Positions 11,401 through 20,996 of a DNA stretch of 64,000 nucleotides are shown here, in pieces (positions within the stretch are counted from its first letter, which is position 1; every line of letters begins with the position of its first letter). Position numbers and translations under genes: made by a program. Source of the stretch: Nitrosomonas sp. Nm34 (lineage in GTDB: Bacteria; Pseudomonadota; Gammaproteobacteria; Burkholderiales; Nitrosomonadaceae); assembly GCF_900113925.1 (NCBI RefSeq), contig NZ_FORD01000001.1:124001-188000 (forward strand), read 5' to 3'. The notes under the pieces were generated by a model. That model ran no database searches. It was not told the DNA's origin and worked only from the letters and a program-made list of their open reading frames with translations.

Positions 11401-12548
11401 ACCTAGACGATTTCAAATATATTAATGATACTTTTGGTCATCGGGCAGGTGATAGGGTGTTAGTTCGTGCTGCCAGAGAAATCTCCAGCATTGTTCGCCA
11501 TATTGAATTATTCGCGCGATTAGGAGGCGATGAATTTGCTATTCTAAGTCTTATTCAATCAAAAGATGATATCAGCGCACTGCCTGTCCGTATCCTAACA
11601 ACCATTTCATCTATTTCTCTACGTTTTCATAATACAAACATTCGGCTCACCAGTAGTGTAGGTGTAGCTATTTTCCCAGAACATGGAGAAACAGCTGAGA
11701 ACCTGATCGCTCATGCCGACGCCGTCATGTATCAAGCCAAGAATCAAGGTAAAAATACTTGGATCATCTATGATCCTATATATAATAATTCTGAAGCCAC
11801 GTTAAACCGAATAACTTGGCATAACCGGATAAAACAAGCTCTTGATCAAAATTTGTTCGAAATTCATTTCCAAGGTGTATATGAAACCAGCCGGAATACC
11901 CTGACGCATTTAGAATCACTCATCAGGATGCGGAACTCAAACCGTTCCGTTAATTTGATAATGCCGGGTCAATTCATACCAGTTGCAGAGAAAAATGGAC
12001 AAATAGTCCACATAGACCAATGGGTAATAAAACGCAGTATCGAGTTACTTAGCCAAAATCCAACTATGCCACCGATAGCAATTAATATTTCAGGCCGCAC
12101 GTTTAGTGATCCAGCTATCCCAAACTATATCCATAATTTACTGAACAAATTTAATGTGGATCCCCGACGCCTTCTTATAGAGCTGACCGAAACTGTAGCG
12201 GTATCAGACATCCAGGATGCCCAACGCTTCATTGAAGCAATTCAACACACTGGTTGCCGAGTTTGTCTGGACGATTTTGGGAGTGGTTTTTCCACTTTTG
12301 GCTATCTGAAATATCTGGACGTAAAAATAATAAAAATAGATGGCTTATTTATTCGCGATCTTCCTAAAAACCGGGATAATCAGATTATCGTTAAAGCTAT
12401 GGTAGAAGTGGCACACGGACTCGGAAAGATGACAGTAGCAGAATTTGTTGAAGATGCTGCCACACTAAGCATGATCAAAAGTATGGGCATTGATCTTGCA
12501 CAGGGATATTACTTTGGGCGCCCGACAGTACAAATTCCCATCAAATAA
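8415..12548 (+). pseudogene. MASE1-PASx5-GGDEF-EAL c-di-GMP protein interrupted by one in-frame TGA
   Basis: One reading frame of 1378 codons is continuous from 8415 to 12548 except for TGA at codon 164 (8904-8906). Before it lies half of a MASE1 membrane sensor ending WLGDIIGVMIFSPLLLA; after it the same frame continues VANPANPDL and the rest of MASE1 to about residue 290. Then come five PAS/PAC units (about 295-945), a GGDEF domain (about 960-1120, GGDEF itself intact near 1037) and an EAL domain (about 1130-1370) whose signature reads ESL but which keeps ELTET, DDFGSG and KIDG. MASE1 proteins commonly have Trp here, so TGG to TGA is the simplest change. It could be a recent pseudogene, a sequencing error or a read-through site. 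The TTG at 9066 is an unlikely true start because it would leave a partial membrane domain. Confidence 0.85.
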
Positions 12549-12565
12549 CAAAATTGACAGTCTTC

Positions 12566-12844
12566 TTATCGTGCAAATTTACGCACCACAGCCATAAGCT
12601 CATCAATAGCAGCATCCCCGCTGCCTGATTGAATAGCCGACTGCATACAACCCTGCGTATGGTTTTCAAGTAATTGCATTGCCACAGCATCCAGCGCAGA
12701 CTGTAGTGCTGAAACCTGATTCAGGATATCGACGCAATAGCGGTCTTCCACGATCATTTTCGCTACACCGCGTACCTGACCTTCAATGCGGTTAAGACGC
12801 TTGATTAATGCTTCCTTATTGGGCTGTATCACGTGATCAGGCAC
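12566..12844 (-). CDS. csoR: Copper-sensing repressor CsoR
   Basis: 92 aa from the GTG at 12844; longer in-frame starts would run into copZ, and GAGAG lies upstream. CsoR/RcnR-family all-helical repressor. The Cu(I) ligand set of CsoR is present: Cys37 (RYCVDIL), His62 and Cys66 (ENHTQGC). Apo-CsoR binds the operator and releases it on binding Cu(I). It is the last gene of copA-copZ-csoR, consistent with autoregulation through the operator found upstream of copA. The pattern argues against the formaldehyde sensor FrmR or the nickel sensor RcnR. Confidence 0.92.
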   Translation of the reverse strand: MPDHVIQPNKEALIKRLNRIEGQVRGVAKMIVEDRYCVDILNQVSALQSALDAVAMQLLENHTQGCMQSAIQSGSGDAAIDELMAVVRKFAR

Positions 12845-12866
12845 GTGGCATAACTCTCTTTTATTA

Positions 12867-13076
12867 TTAGATAAAGGCTTCAAAACCTGCTTCCTCGATG
12901 GCTTGTTTAAACTGATCGACCCCGGTAATAGTTGCATCATACTGAATGGTAACCTGTGCATCCTCCAGTGAAACTTCCGTACTCATCACGCCAGGAATCT
13001 GTTCCAGCACATTTTTAATACTTTTAACACAACCCATACAGGTCATGCCTTTGATAGGGATGATGGATGTTTGCAT
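12867..13076 (-). CDS. copZ: Copper chaperone CopZ (HMA domain)
   Basis: 69 aa single heavy-metal-associated domain with the Cu(I)-binding MTCMGC motif (residues 11-16) and the usual beta-alpha-beta-beta-alpha-beta spacing. It would carry Cu(I) in the cytoplasm and hand it to the HMA domains of CopA or to CsoR. It starts 14 bp after the copA stop and ends 22 bp before csoR, in one operon. Confidence 0.94.
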   Translation of the reverse strand: MQTSIIPIKGMTCMGCVKSIKNVLEQIPGVMSTEVSLEDAQVTIQYDATITGVDQFKQAIEEAGFEAFI

Positions 13077-13090
13077 TTAATGGTTCCTCT

Positions 13091-15499
13091 TTAATATGAG
13101 TTAATCTGTGTGTCTGGCTGCCATCGCTTAAGCAGCAGGGAATTACTAACAACCGATACCGAACTCATCGCCATAGCGGCACCTGCGATGATCGGGTTAA
13201 GCATGCCAATGGCAGCCAAGGGAATACCGAGCACATTGTAGATAAAAGCAAAGAACAGATTCTGGCGGATCTTGCTCAAAGTCGCACGGGAAAGCGCAAT
13301 GGCATCAGCTACACTCATCAGATCATTATGCATCAGCGTAATATCCGCTGCTTTAATTGCCACATCAGAACCTGCCCCAATAGCAAAACTCACGTCAGCT
13401 GCAGCAAGTGCAGGAGCATCGTTAATGCCATCTCCGACCATACCAGTAAATTGACCGCGTGCTTTTATCTTGACCACTTCGGCTGCTTTGTCTGAGGGCA
13501 ACACTTCGGCACGATAGTGGCTGATGCCTGCTTGTTTGGCAATGGCAGCAGCGGTTCCAGCATTATCGCCAGTCAACATGATAATTTCAACACCCATTGC
13601 CTGTAATCGCCTAACCGCCTGCGCTGAGGTACTGCGTAACCGATCGGCAATCGCAAGATAACCCAGCATCTGGTAGGTTTCTTCGGACTGAACAGCCACT
13701 CCAATCACGGTTTTGCTTTCAGCCTGAAGCACTGCCAAGTGAGAGGGGTCCATGGTTACACCATGTGCTTGCAGAAATTTTGGCGAGCCCAATAAAAATT
13801 CAGCGTCACCGATCTGAGCCTTGACGCCACTCCCAGTCACGGATGTAAAATTACTCATCGTCTGAGGCCGTATAGCCCTGCCGGCTGTGTACTCGAGCAC
13901 GGCTTTTGCAAGTGGATGCTCTGAACCTTGTTCCAAGGTAGCGGCGGTCTGTAATAATGCTTGTTCAGTAACTGAGCCTACCGGAATGACGTCGGTCACA
14001 ACAGGTCTCCCTTCCGTAAGAGTGCCTGTCTTATCTACGACTAATACTTGAATTTTTTCCGCATGCTCGAGCGCGGCAGCATTTTTCACAAGAATACCCA
14101 TTTGAGCACCACGCCCGGTGCCTACCATAATGGCTGTGGGTGTGGCTAACCCTAGTGCACATGGGCATGCAATAACTAGTACTGCCACTGCATTGATCAG
14201 CGACAATACGAAATTTCCTGTCAACCACCACGTTAATAGCAGGGCCAAGATACTGATGACGACCACTACCGGCACAAATATCCCTGAAATGGTGTCAGCC
14301 ATACGCTGGATCGGCGCCTTGGAACCCTGTGCTTCCTCTACTAGCCGAATAATGGCGGCAAGCTGCGTATGCGCCCCCACACTGGTAGCCCGGCATTTCA
14401 ATACTCCTTGTTGATTCTGAGTGGCTGCAAACACTTTGGCACCCACCTGCTTAGCTACCGGCAGACTCTCTCCCGTTAACATGGCCTCATTCACACTGGA
14501 TATACCTTCAATGACAACCCCATCAACAGGCAAATTCTCGCCGGGCCGTACAATAAAAATGTCACCTACTTTAAGCGTATCGACATCAACTTCGATAATT
14601 TCACCCTCTCGCTCAACTCGTGCGGTTTTAGGTTGTAGCTTAATCAATTCCTCAATGGCGGCAGAAGTTTTGCTTTTGGCGCGGGCTTCCATTAACTTAC
14701 CTAACAGCACTAAAGTAATAATGGCGACACTCGCCTCGAAATACACGTGTTGGTCCAGCGAGAACAGCGTAACGACTGCACTGAAGAAATAAGCCATGCT
14801 AGTGCCCAAAGCGATCAATACATCCATATTCGCTCCACCACCGCGTAAGGCATGCCAGGCACCCACATAAAAACGTCTCCCCACCCAGAACTGGACAGGT
14901 GTTGCCAATAACCACTGTAGCCAGCGTGGCAGCAAATCAGTATGATCCGTTAACATCACACCCATTTGCAGTATGAATGGTAAGGTCAGTGCAGCGGATA
15001 ACCAGAAGATACGAAGCTCTGCCTGATAAGCTGCCAGCCGCCTGGCTTTCTCTTCATTACGGCTTGCTTCGCTGATCTCGCTCGCACTATAGCCTGCCTT
15101 GGCGACAGCCGCAATCAAATCATTCACGTTTGCTGCAGCCGGATTGAATTGGACATGAGCAACTTCTGTCGCCAGATTAACAGTAGCTGTAACTCCAGGG
15201 ATTTTATTCAACGCTTGTTCAATGCGCCCACTGCATGCTGCACATGTCATGCCGCTAATTCGCAGTTGTACAGTCAGAGGAATAACATGAAAACCAGCTT
15301 TTTCAATCGAGCGAATCAGATCTTCAGCATGCGTGGCGGCATCATCAAACTCTATCACCGCTTTCTCGCTGGCAAAATTTACTGCTGCATGCACACCCGG
15401 TAACTTGTTGAGATTCTTTTCAATTCGCGCCGCACAGGCTGCACAAGTCATCCCTTCTATTGGTAACTCAATGTGTTTATGCGTAAGAAGTGTGCTCAC
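13091..15499 (-). CDS. copA: Cu(+)-exporting P1B-type ATPase CopA
   Basis: 802 aa inner-membrane pump exporting Cu(I) to the periplasm. Two N-terminal HMA domains each carry GMTCAAC (near residues 16 and 84). Transmembrane Cu site CPC in [13 protein letters not shown] (about 445), phosphorylation site DKTGTLTEG (about 487), SEHPLAKA in the nucleotide domain and [15 protein letters not shown] are intact, as are the late Asn/Tyr and Met/Ser residues ([20 protein letters not shown]). Start is GTG at 15499 behind GAGGGG. It is the first gene of copA-copZ-csoR and lies directly downstream of a CsoR-type operator. Confidence 0.97.
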   Translation of the reverse strand: MSTLLTHKHIELPIEGMTCAACAARIEKNLNKLPGVHAAVNFASEKAVIEFDDAATHAEDLIRSIEKAGFHVIPLTVQLRISGMTCAACSGRIEQALNKIPGVTATVNLATEVAHVQFNPAAANVNDLIAAVAKAGYSASEISEASRNEEKARRLAAYQAELRIFWLSAALTLPFILQMGVMLTDHTDLLPRWLQWLLATPVQFWVGRRFYVGAWHALRGGGANMDVLIALGTSMAYFFSAVVTLFSLDQHVYFEASVAIITLVLLGKLMEARAKSKTSAAIEELIKLQPKTARVEREGEIIEVDVDTLKVGDIFIVRPGENLPVDGVVIEGISSVNEAMLTGESLPVAKQVGAKVFAATQNQQGVLKCRATSVGAHTQLAAIIRLVEEAQGSKAPIQRMADTISGIFVPVVVVISILALLLTWWLTGNFVLSLINAVAVLVIACPCALGLATPTAIMVGTGRGAQMGILVKNAAALEHAEKIQVLVVDKTGTLTEGRPVVTDVIPVGSVTEQALLQTAATLEQGSEHPLAKAVLEYTAGRAIRPQTMSNFTSVTGSGVKAQIGDAEFLLGSPKFLQAHGVTMDPSHLAVLQAESKTVIGVAVQSEETYQMLGYLAIADRLRSTSAQAVRRLQAMGVEIIMLTGDNAGTAAAIAKQAGISHYRAEVLPSDKAAEVVKIKARGQFTGMVGDGINDAPALAAADVSFAIGAGSDVAIKAADITLMHNDLMSVADAIALSRATLSKIRQNLFFAFIYNVLGIPLAAIGMLNPIIAGAAMAMSSVSVVSNSLLLKRWQPDTQINSY

Positions 15500-15534
15500 C
15501 TTGATCCCCTCACTTTTATTACAAAAATAAATTC

Positions 15535-15563
15535 ATCGTATACCCCATACGGGTATATGTCAA
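15535..15563 (-). promoter_or_regulatory. copA promoter with CsoR-type operator in the spacer
   Basis: On the minus strand a perfect -35 TTGACA (15563-15558) and a -10 TACGAT (15540-15535) are separated by exactly 17 bp. The palindrome TATACCC-N5-GGGTATA (15539-15557) fills that spacer; this is the classic CsoR operator pattern. Apo-CsoR bound here would block RNA polymerase, and Cu(I) would relieve it. The start codon of copA lies about 35 bp downstream. Confidence 0.88.
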
Positions 15564-15590
15564 TATACTTAGAGATTAGCAATAAAAAAA

Positions 15591-15728
15591 ATGAATGAAG
15601 AAGGAACTAACAAACGGTTTATTTCTGCTTTTTCATCTCTGTTTTTGTTGGCAGCTTATTTTTCTTTCAGTAAGGTTGCTTTGCATGATTCAACAATTTT
15701 TTTAAAGCAGACCTTAACTCAATCATAA
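15591..15728 (+). CDS. Possible 45-aa single-pass membrane protein divergent from copA
   Basis: ATG to TAA, 45 aa: a polar start (MNEEGTNKR), one hydrophobic segment (about 10-31, FISAFSSLFLLAAYFSFSKV) and a short polar tail. It begins 34 bp from the CsoR operator on the other side of copA, so it could share copper control. No good Shine-Dalgarno is seen (only A-rich sequence upstream), and I recognise no family. Could be chance. Confidence 0.35.
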   Translation: MNEEGTNKRFISAFSSLFLLAAYFSFSKVALHDSTIFLKQTLTQS

Positions 15729-15768
15729 GATTAAATAGAAAATGAAATACCAAAAAATAAAAAGCCAT

Positions 15769-15834
15769 CTATACGGAAAAGCGGTCTATTAATAGCACAA
15801 TTAAAAAGCAAATAAGCGCAATCTTGTCTTTCAT
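15769..15834 (-). CDS. Possible 21-aa hydrophobic peptide with strong ribosome-binding site
   Basis: ATG at 15834 is preceded by AAAGGAAATACT, a good Shine-Dalgarno with proper spacing. The peptide is MKDK followed by a hydrophobic stretch (IALICFLIVLLI) and DRFSV: the profile of a tiny inner-membrane peptide (type I toxin-like or a small accessory subunit). It points at the 45-aa ORF end-to-end. No homology can be claimed. Confidence 0.35.
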   Translation of the reverse strand: MKDKIALICFLIVLLIDRFSV

Positions 15835-16243
15835 AGTATTTCCTTTGAACCTATTGGAGTATTCCCACGCTTATTATTTATATCTGTACGGCTGCACAAA
15901 GTGGAATGTGACTGCCGACCCGACTGGACATTGTTCATGTTCCTTTATAACAGTCTATCCGTCATTTTGCGTATGAGCATTTTCATACCAAGTATGACTG
16001 GCCACTAGTTCTGATGATAGGTGGCGCAACTTTTATCACTATCGGCTCAATCGCTATAAAATCACTCACCGGATTTCTGTATTAGATCGAACAAACAAAC
16101 AAAGAATATCTATACCTTATTGATTTATTGATCGCATAGCAGGTAATCTTAATAATCAGATACGACATGCGAATGCCTCAATTCGATTGATCAAGTAACT
16201 TCCAGAAGTAGCCTCAAATGGGGAATTTATTACAGGAGTTAAC
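15835..16243. other. Spacer with a coding-like remnant before ppk2
   Basis: About 400 bp without a complete gene. On the plus strand 15951-16085 reads as 44 codons ending in TAG with a hydrophobic, protein-like composition (for example KYDWPLVLMIGGATF) but no proper start, so it may be the tail of a decayed membrane protein. The rest, with the ppk2 ribosome-binding site CAGGAG near 16232, shows nothing else. Confidence 0.3.
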
Positions 16244-17122
16244 ATGGCGCTTAATTCAAAACTTACCAAGTTGAAGGTTGATCCAAACACACAGGTAGAT
16301 TTAGTCGATTGGGCAACTAGCATTAAACCACTCTATTCGTCCAAAAAGAAGCACCAAGAACTTTTAAATGAATTACATGAAGAACTAGGTGCGCTCCAGG
16401 ATATGCTTTATGCGCACAATCGCTATGCCCTATTACTCATTCTGCAAGGCATTGATTCAGCAGGCAAGGGAAGCATTATCAAGCACGTTATGACGGGTAT
16501 CAATCCACAAGGGTGCCAGGTATACAGTTTTCAACAACCCACCGCAGAGGATCTTGATCATGATTTTTTATGGCGAAGCAACAATCGCCTTCCTGAAAGA
16601 GGACGTATTGGTATTTTTGATCGGTCTTACTACGAAGAAGTCACTGCAGTCCGCGTTATCCCAGGGTTATTGGAGCAGCAACATTTACCCATGGAACTTC
16701 TCGACCCAACAAAATTCTGGCAGGAACGTTTCCAGGATATTGTCAACCTAGAAAGCTACTTACATCGCAATGGCACGCGCATTGTCAAAATTTTCCTTCA
16801 TTTATCAAAAGAAGAACAACGGCAGCGCTTGCTTGAGCGCATTGATGAGCCAAAAAAGAACTGGAAAATCAGCCGTGCTGATATAGAAGCTCGCCAACAT
16901 TGGGAAGCTTTTCAAACAGCCTATGCTGAATGCCTGAGCGCTACCAGTACAGAGCATTCACCCTGGCATATCGTGCCGGCAGATGACAAGCTTAATGCCC
17001 AACTGCTTGTATCTAAAATTGTAACGGAAACAATGAAAACGCTCCAAATGAACTACCCTATTGCAACTGAAGCTCATCGAAAAGAATTAGCAGAAATCAG
17101 GGAGGCTTTGGAAAAGGAATAA
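16244..17122 (+). CDS. ppk2: Polyphosphate kinase 2 (PPK2 family)
   Basis: 292 aa, the usual length for one-domain PPK2. It transfers phosphate between inorganic polyphosphate and nucleotides; the preferred nucleotide (ADP, AMP or GDP) cannot be fixed by eye. Walker A QGIDSAGKGS (about 72-81), Walker B IFDRSYYEEV (about 124-133) and the lid region RIDEPKKNWKISRADIEAR (about 200-218) are intact. Preceded by CAGGAG eight bases before ATG. Monocistronic as far as visible. Confidence 0.92.
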   Translation: MALNSKLTKLKVDPNTQVDLVDWATSIKPLYSSKKKHQELLNELHEELGALQDMLYAHNRYALLLILQGIDSAGKGSIIKHVMTGINPQGCQVYSFQQPTAEDLDHDFLWRSNNRLPERGRIGIFDRSYYEEVTAVRVIPGLLEQQHLPMELLDPTKFWQERFQDIVNLESYLHRNGTRIVKIFLHLSKEEQRQRLLERIDEPKKNWKISRADIEARQHWEAFQTAYAECLSATSTEHSPWHIVPADDKLNAQLLVSKIVTETMKTLQMNYPIATEAHRKELAEIREALEKE

Positions 17123-17363
17123 TTTATTAATTGAGTAGAGAACCACACAACTAACCGTTAATCTCATTCATAAAACAGGCGCTTACCCCTACCAGACCAT
17201 GCTGCTCTCAGACAAATCGAATAAGGACATTAAAGCAATCAATTTCTTCTGTATTAACCGCTACATTAGAATTAATAGGACTTTATTCTCAACAATTCTC
17301 TGATAAAGTATTTAGCAGAGAGTTGCTACTAATAGCATGTAAAAAATATAGCGCAAATAAAAT

Positions 17364-17696
17364 TTAACTTACTGGTTTTTCATTTTTACGTTTAGCCCTA
17401 CGCGCGATTTCCACCTTAATTTCCTCAAGGAAATTCATGTTGATCTTGCGCTGCTTTTCACTTCTGTACCAGCTGTAGCAAGTGATCCCACCAAGGATGA
17501 TCAAAATAATACTCATCGCGCTAATACCATCAAAGAAAATAAATACCACCCCTGTTGAAATTGCCACGGCTCCGAGTAGCGCAGTTAATAACCACATTCG
17601 ATTTCCCCAGCTTGGAGTGGCATGCTTGAGGCACCAGGCATCGAGCTTATCGCGCGTCGAAGAAAGCTCTTCATCAGTCCATTTATTAATATTCAT
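17364..17696 (-). CDS. Hypothetical small membrane protein (two TM segments)
   Basis: 110 aa. A charged N-terminus (about 1-32, including SSTRDKLDAWC) is followed by two hydrophobic helices (about 35-54 and 60-77) and a very basic tail (RRAKRKNEK), the profile of a small inner-membrane protein with cytoplasmic ends. I recognise no family. It stands alone between ppk2 (convergent) and the L,D-transpeptidase gene (divergent). Confidence 0.65.
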   Translation of the reverse strand: MNINKWTDEELSSTRDKLDAWCLKHATPSWGNRMWLLTALLGAVAISTGVVFIFFDGISAMSIILIILGGITCYSWYRSEKQRKINMNFLEEIKVEIARRAKRKNEKPVS

Positions 17697-17906
17697 GATT
17701 TTCCGAATACCCTTTACTTTATCTAGATAAGAAGATTTTTATCTTACAGTTAATATTTAACTTTATGTAACAGTACCATTAGGATCAATAATCGAGTTAT
17801 AACGCTTTACCCCCTATTGTAAGGGTAATGATTTACCTTCGTTCTCTTTAATCTTCTCATTAAGCTCAAAATATATCAGTTCTTTTTTAGTAATTTTGGT
17901 CGATTT

Positions 17907-19649
17907 ATGGTAAAAAACGGGGTTAATATAAATGGGTGCAAGTCATTTTATCGTTATTTCATGAGCAGTCTATTAGAAAGTAAAAGGAGTTTTTTTTATT
18001 TCCACATTATAAAGATATCTCAACTTACTAAAATTCGAGTACTTCAAGCAGTTTTCTTTACTATTGGGATAGTTTGCTTACTCCCCGCAACTGCTAACAA
18101 TCTCCCTTCAATTAATGCTGAAGCATTGCAAAACCAGCTCAATAATTCTTCTTCGGTGTCGAATGAGATTGATGTAGCTATTTTAAAACATTTTTATGCG
18201 ATGCGCGGTTATCGACCGGCCTGGGTACAGAATAACGGATTATCACCTGAATTTGATATAGCTATAGCATTTATTGCAACTGCCGAACAGGAAGGTTTAG
18301 ATAGCAGAGATTATCAGTTTGAACAACTATTGCACTTACGCAAACAAAGCAACGAGTATTCTATTCTACTTGAACTCGAATTGCGCACGACTCAATCAAT
18401 TTTGATGCTTGCTCGAGATTTACGTAGAGGCCGCCTGATAGCATCAGAAGTTGATCCGGATTGGCATATTCAACAGCCAAAATTCGATCCAGCAGCTTAT
18501 TTGCAAAAGGCTATTACTTCTGGAAATTTAAAATCATCTCTGGCAGATTTACCTCCTAAAACCCAGGAGTATCAGCTGATGAAGCAAGCTTTAGCCAAAC
18601 ACCGTGAGTTAGTAAAATGTGGCGTTAATTGGACCATGATTCCGGAAACGCCCTTAATTCGGCCCAACATGAATCACGCGATTATTCCGCTAATCCGTTC
18701 CCGAATTGCGCAAATTTTTGCCATGCACGGCAATTCTGGCTATGATATCGTTTCGAGTGAAAACGAAAGCGAAAAGTATGATAGTCAATTGGTAAACGCG
18801 ATTAGGGTATTTCAGGAACAGCATGGACTGAATGCTGACGGGGTGATCGGACCAAATACACGCGCGGCATTAAATAAAACACCCGAGCAGAAAATCAGGC
18901 AATTACGTATCAATATGGAACGTTTGCGATGGATGCCAAGAGAATTAGGCGATCGCTATTTATTGGTCAATATTGCTGGATTTCGTTTGACTGCGATTGA
19001 ATATGGGAAGCATGTTTTAAATATGCGCATTATCGTAGGACGTGATTATCGCTCAACACCCAGCTTCAATAGCCGCATTTCTCACCTTATCCTGAATCCA
19101 TACTGGAATGTTCCGAACAGTATTGCGCAGCAGGATCTACTACCTAAACAACAAAACAATTCTAATTTTTTTACTTCACAGAAAATTAGAGTTTATGTAA
19201 ACAATGCTGGTCATTACGAAGAAATTGATTCGGATTTGATTAACTGGCATGCGGTTGGCAAGAATTTTCCTTATGTGTTAAGGCAGGAGCCAGGAGAGAA
19301 AAATGCGTTAGGCACTATAAAATTTATGTTTCCGAACCCTTTCAGTATATATTTGCATGATACACCTTCTAAGCAATTATTTCAGAAAGATATTCGAATG
19401 TTTAGTTCGGGTTGTATTCGGTTAGAGAAACCATTGCAATTAGCTGGGTTTATTTTGAACGAACCCAATGCAGTGACTGATATCGTTGACAAAATAGAAA
19501 GCGGTAAAACAATTACGGTTAATTTATCTAAACACTTACCCATTTATTTAATCTATCTCACGACATGGGTTGATGATACAAACAATATATATTTCGCATC
19601 AGATATTTATGGACGTGACAAACGAATTCTAAAGCATGCTCGCTGGTAA
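17907..19649 (+). CDS. L,D-transpeptidase of the YcbB (LdtD) type
   Basis: 580 aa periplasmic enzyme forming 3-3 cross-links in peptidoglycan. After an N-terminal hydrophobic anchor (about 45-62) comes a helical domain, a peptidoglycan-binding repeat (about 290-330, with VFQEQHGLNADGVIGPNTRAA) and the YkuD catalytic domain with His near 484 (LHDTPSK) and nucleophile Cys near 502 (FSSGCIR). The long N-terminus suggests the true start may be the ATG at 17961 rather than 17907; neither has a clear Shine-Dalgarno. A MepK-like peptidase follows 50 bp downstream, a pairing also known from E. coli ycbB-ycbK. Confidence 0.92.
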   Translation: MVKNGVNINGCKSFYRYFMSSLLESKRSFFYFHIIKISQLTKIRVLQAVFFTIGIVCLLPATANNLPSINAEALQNQLNNSSSVSNEIDVAILKHFYAMRGYRPAWVQNNGLSPEFDIAIAFIATAEQEGLDSRDYQFEQLLHLRKQSNEYSILLELELRTTQSILMLARDLRRGRLIASEVDPDWHIQQPKFDPAAYLQKAITSGNLKSSLADLPPKTQEYQLMKQALAKHRELVKCGVNWTMIPETPLIRPNMNHAIIPLIRSRIAQIFAMHGNSGYDIVSSENESEKYDSQLVNAIRVFQEQHGLNADGVIGPNTRAALNKTPEQKIRQLRINMERLRWMPRELGDRYLLVNIAGFRLTAIEYGKHVLNMRIIVGRDYRSTPSFNSRISHLILNPYWNVPNSIAQQDLLPKQQNNSNFFTSQKIRVYVNNAGHYEEIDSDLINWHAVGKNFPYVLRQEPGEKNALGTIKFMFPNPFSIYLHDTPSKQLFQKDIRMFSSGCIRLEKPLQLAGFILNEPNAVTDIVDKIESGKTITVNLSKHLPIYLIYLTTWVDDTNNIYFASDIYGRDKRILKHARW

Positions 19650-19657
19650 GCGAGCAT
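19636..19657 (+). terminator. Perfect hairpin enclosing the transpeptidase stop codon
   Basis: ATGCTCGC (19636-19643) pairs perfectly with GCGAGCAT (19650-19657) over a 6-nt loop that contains the TAA stop. There is no strong T-run after it, so it is more likely a partial terminator or mRNA-stability hairpin between the two cell-wall genes than a full intrinsic terminator. Confidence 0.5.
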
Positions 19658-19701
19658 ATCTAGTTTAAATATAATCTTGATCTCTTATGGGAGGACTCAA
19701 A

Positions 19702-20295
19702 GTGTTTGCACAAGGAGTTAATAATTATAATCATCAATTAACAAAACTAGGTGCTAGTCGGCGCTTTTTTATTAAAACAGGGTTAAGTGCCTGCACACTG
19801 CTAGCGTTACCAGCAGCTTATGCCCGCAAGCCAAAAACACCCATTAAACAACCAGTTAAACAATTGGCCCTACTTAATTTACATACAGGGGAAAGAGTAA
19901 AATCTGTTTACTGGGAAAAAGGGCGTTATATCCCTAGCGTACTCAGAGATATCGAAAAAATTTTACGCGATCATCGTACCGGTAGAACTCATGCTATTGA
20001 TCTTCGATTACTCGACATATTGCAGCTTTTGTCTAGCCGAATGGGGGCAAAGAAGGAATTTCAGGTCGTTTCGGGCTATCGCTCGCCTGAGACCAATAAA
20101 ATGCTCGCCTTGCATAATAGTAGCGTAGCAAAACAGAGTCTGCACATGCAAGGCAAGGCAATTGATATTCGATTACCTGAATTTTCCCTGGCTGATTTGA
20201 GAAAAGCAGCTTTATCGCTAAAAATCGGTGGTGTTGGATATTATCCCGACTCCAACTTTATTCACCTTGATACCGGGCATGTGCGCTATTGGTAA
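19702..20295 (+). CDS. Tat-exported MepK/YcbK-like murein endopeptidase (DUF882, M15 fold)
   Basis: About 197 aa. The GTG at 19702 is chosen because GGAGG (19690-19694) lies exactly 7 bp upstream; the ATG at 19687 would sit before that site. N-terminus carries the twin-arginine motif SRRFFIKTG followed by a hydrophobic core and AYA cleavage site. The mature part has the M15-type zinc ligands: SLHMQGKAIDIR (His/Asp) and FIHLDTGHVRYW (His/His). MepK cleaves 3-3 cross-links, fitting its place just after the enzyme that makes them. The Tat signal is known for YcbK. Confidence 0.92.
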   Translation: MFAQGVNNYNHQLTKLGASRRFFIKTGLSACTLLALPAAYARKPKTPIKQPVKQLALLNLHTGERVKSVYWEKGRYIPSVLRDIEKILRDHRTGRTHAIDLRLLDILQLLSSRMGAKKEFQVVSGYRSPETNKMLALHNSSVAKQSLHMQGKAIDIRLPEFSLADLRKAALSLKIGGVGYYPDSNFIHLDTGHVRYW

Positions 20296-20363
20296 GACTA
20301 TACTCTGCCGCATAAATAAATTGATCCTTACAGCAAGCTAAGCGAAAAAATAATGAGCAGGTC

Positions 20364-20843
20364 ATGAAGGGAATCCAGCAAGCCCAATTTATGCTGGAAG
20401 CCATTAGTCTTTCAGCTTATGGAATGATCCATAATGAGGGTGGGCCGTTTGGTTGTGTCATCGTCAAAAATAACACTATCATTGGAAGAGGTAGCAATCA
20501 AGTCATCTCTTTAAATGATCCTACTGCTCATGCTGAAATTGTCGCGATACGAAATGCTTGTCGGCATTTAGGCACTTTTCGGCTTGATGGGTGCTACATC
20601 TTTACTTCCTGCGAACCCTGTCCGATGTGCTTAGGTGCTATCTATTGGGCGCGTCCAGAAAAAGTATTTTATGCATGTACCAGGGCCGACTCCACCGAAA
20701 TCGGATTCGACGATGAATTTATTTATGAAGAAATCATGTCTGATTTGACACAGCGTAAAATTCCAATGGAACAAATACTCAGACCAAAAGCACTGAAAGT
20801 TCTCTCAGAGTGGTCAGCAAAATCAGACAAGATAATTTACTAA
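20364..20843 (+). CDS. guaD: Guanine deaminase-type nucleobase deaminase
   Basis: 159 aa zinc deaminase of the CDA fold: HAE (in DPTAHAEIVAIRNAC, about 55-57) and CEPCPMC (about 85-91) supply the zinc ligands and the catalytic glutamate. The AIYWARP segment and the C-terminal FDDEFIYEEI block resemble Bacillus-type GuaD, which converts guanine to xanthine. A tRNA adenosine deaminase is less likely because of that C-terminal block. apt follows about 560 bp downstream, consistent with purine salvage. Confidence 0.85.
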   Translation: MKGIQQAQFMLEAISLSAYGMIHNEGGPFGCVIVKNNTIIGRGSNQVISLNDPTAHAEIVAIRNACRHLGTFRLDGCYIFTSCEPCPMCLGAIYWARPEKVFYACTRADSTEIGFDDEFIYEEIMSDLTQRKIPMEQILRPKALKVLSEWSAKSDKIIY

Positions 20844-20996
20844 AAAAATAATGCACGGGCAAAGCCAATTGGAACAGCGAGAGTTCATTATTCTCAAATA
20901 GATTTTCCTGCTTTCCAGCTTATTACGGTACTGGCTGATCCACATAAATAATTTCCAGCACCACATCATGATCGATGCTATTTTCATTCTGCATTT

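Noticed and set aside
9066-12548. Independent PAS-GGDEF-EAL gene starting at TTG 9066
   Set aside because: The frame continues upstream through the second half of MASE1 to the TGA at 8904, so this start would cut a membrane domain in the middle; no ribosome-binding site was seen.
14118-14792. Plus-strand ORFs inside copA and similar antisense ORFs inside argJ, cysK, malQ-treY and treS
   Set aside because: Shadows of strongly coding minus-strand genes; low-complexity or implausible translations.
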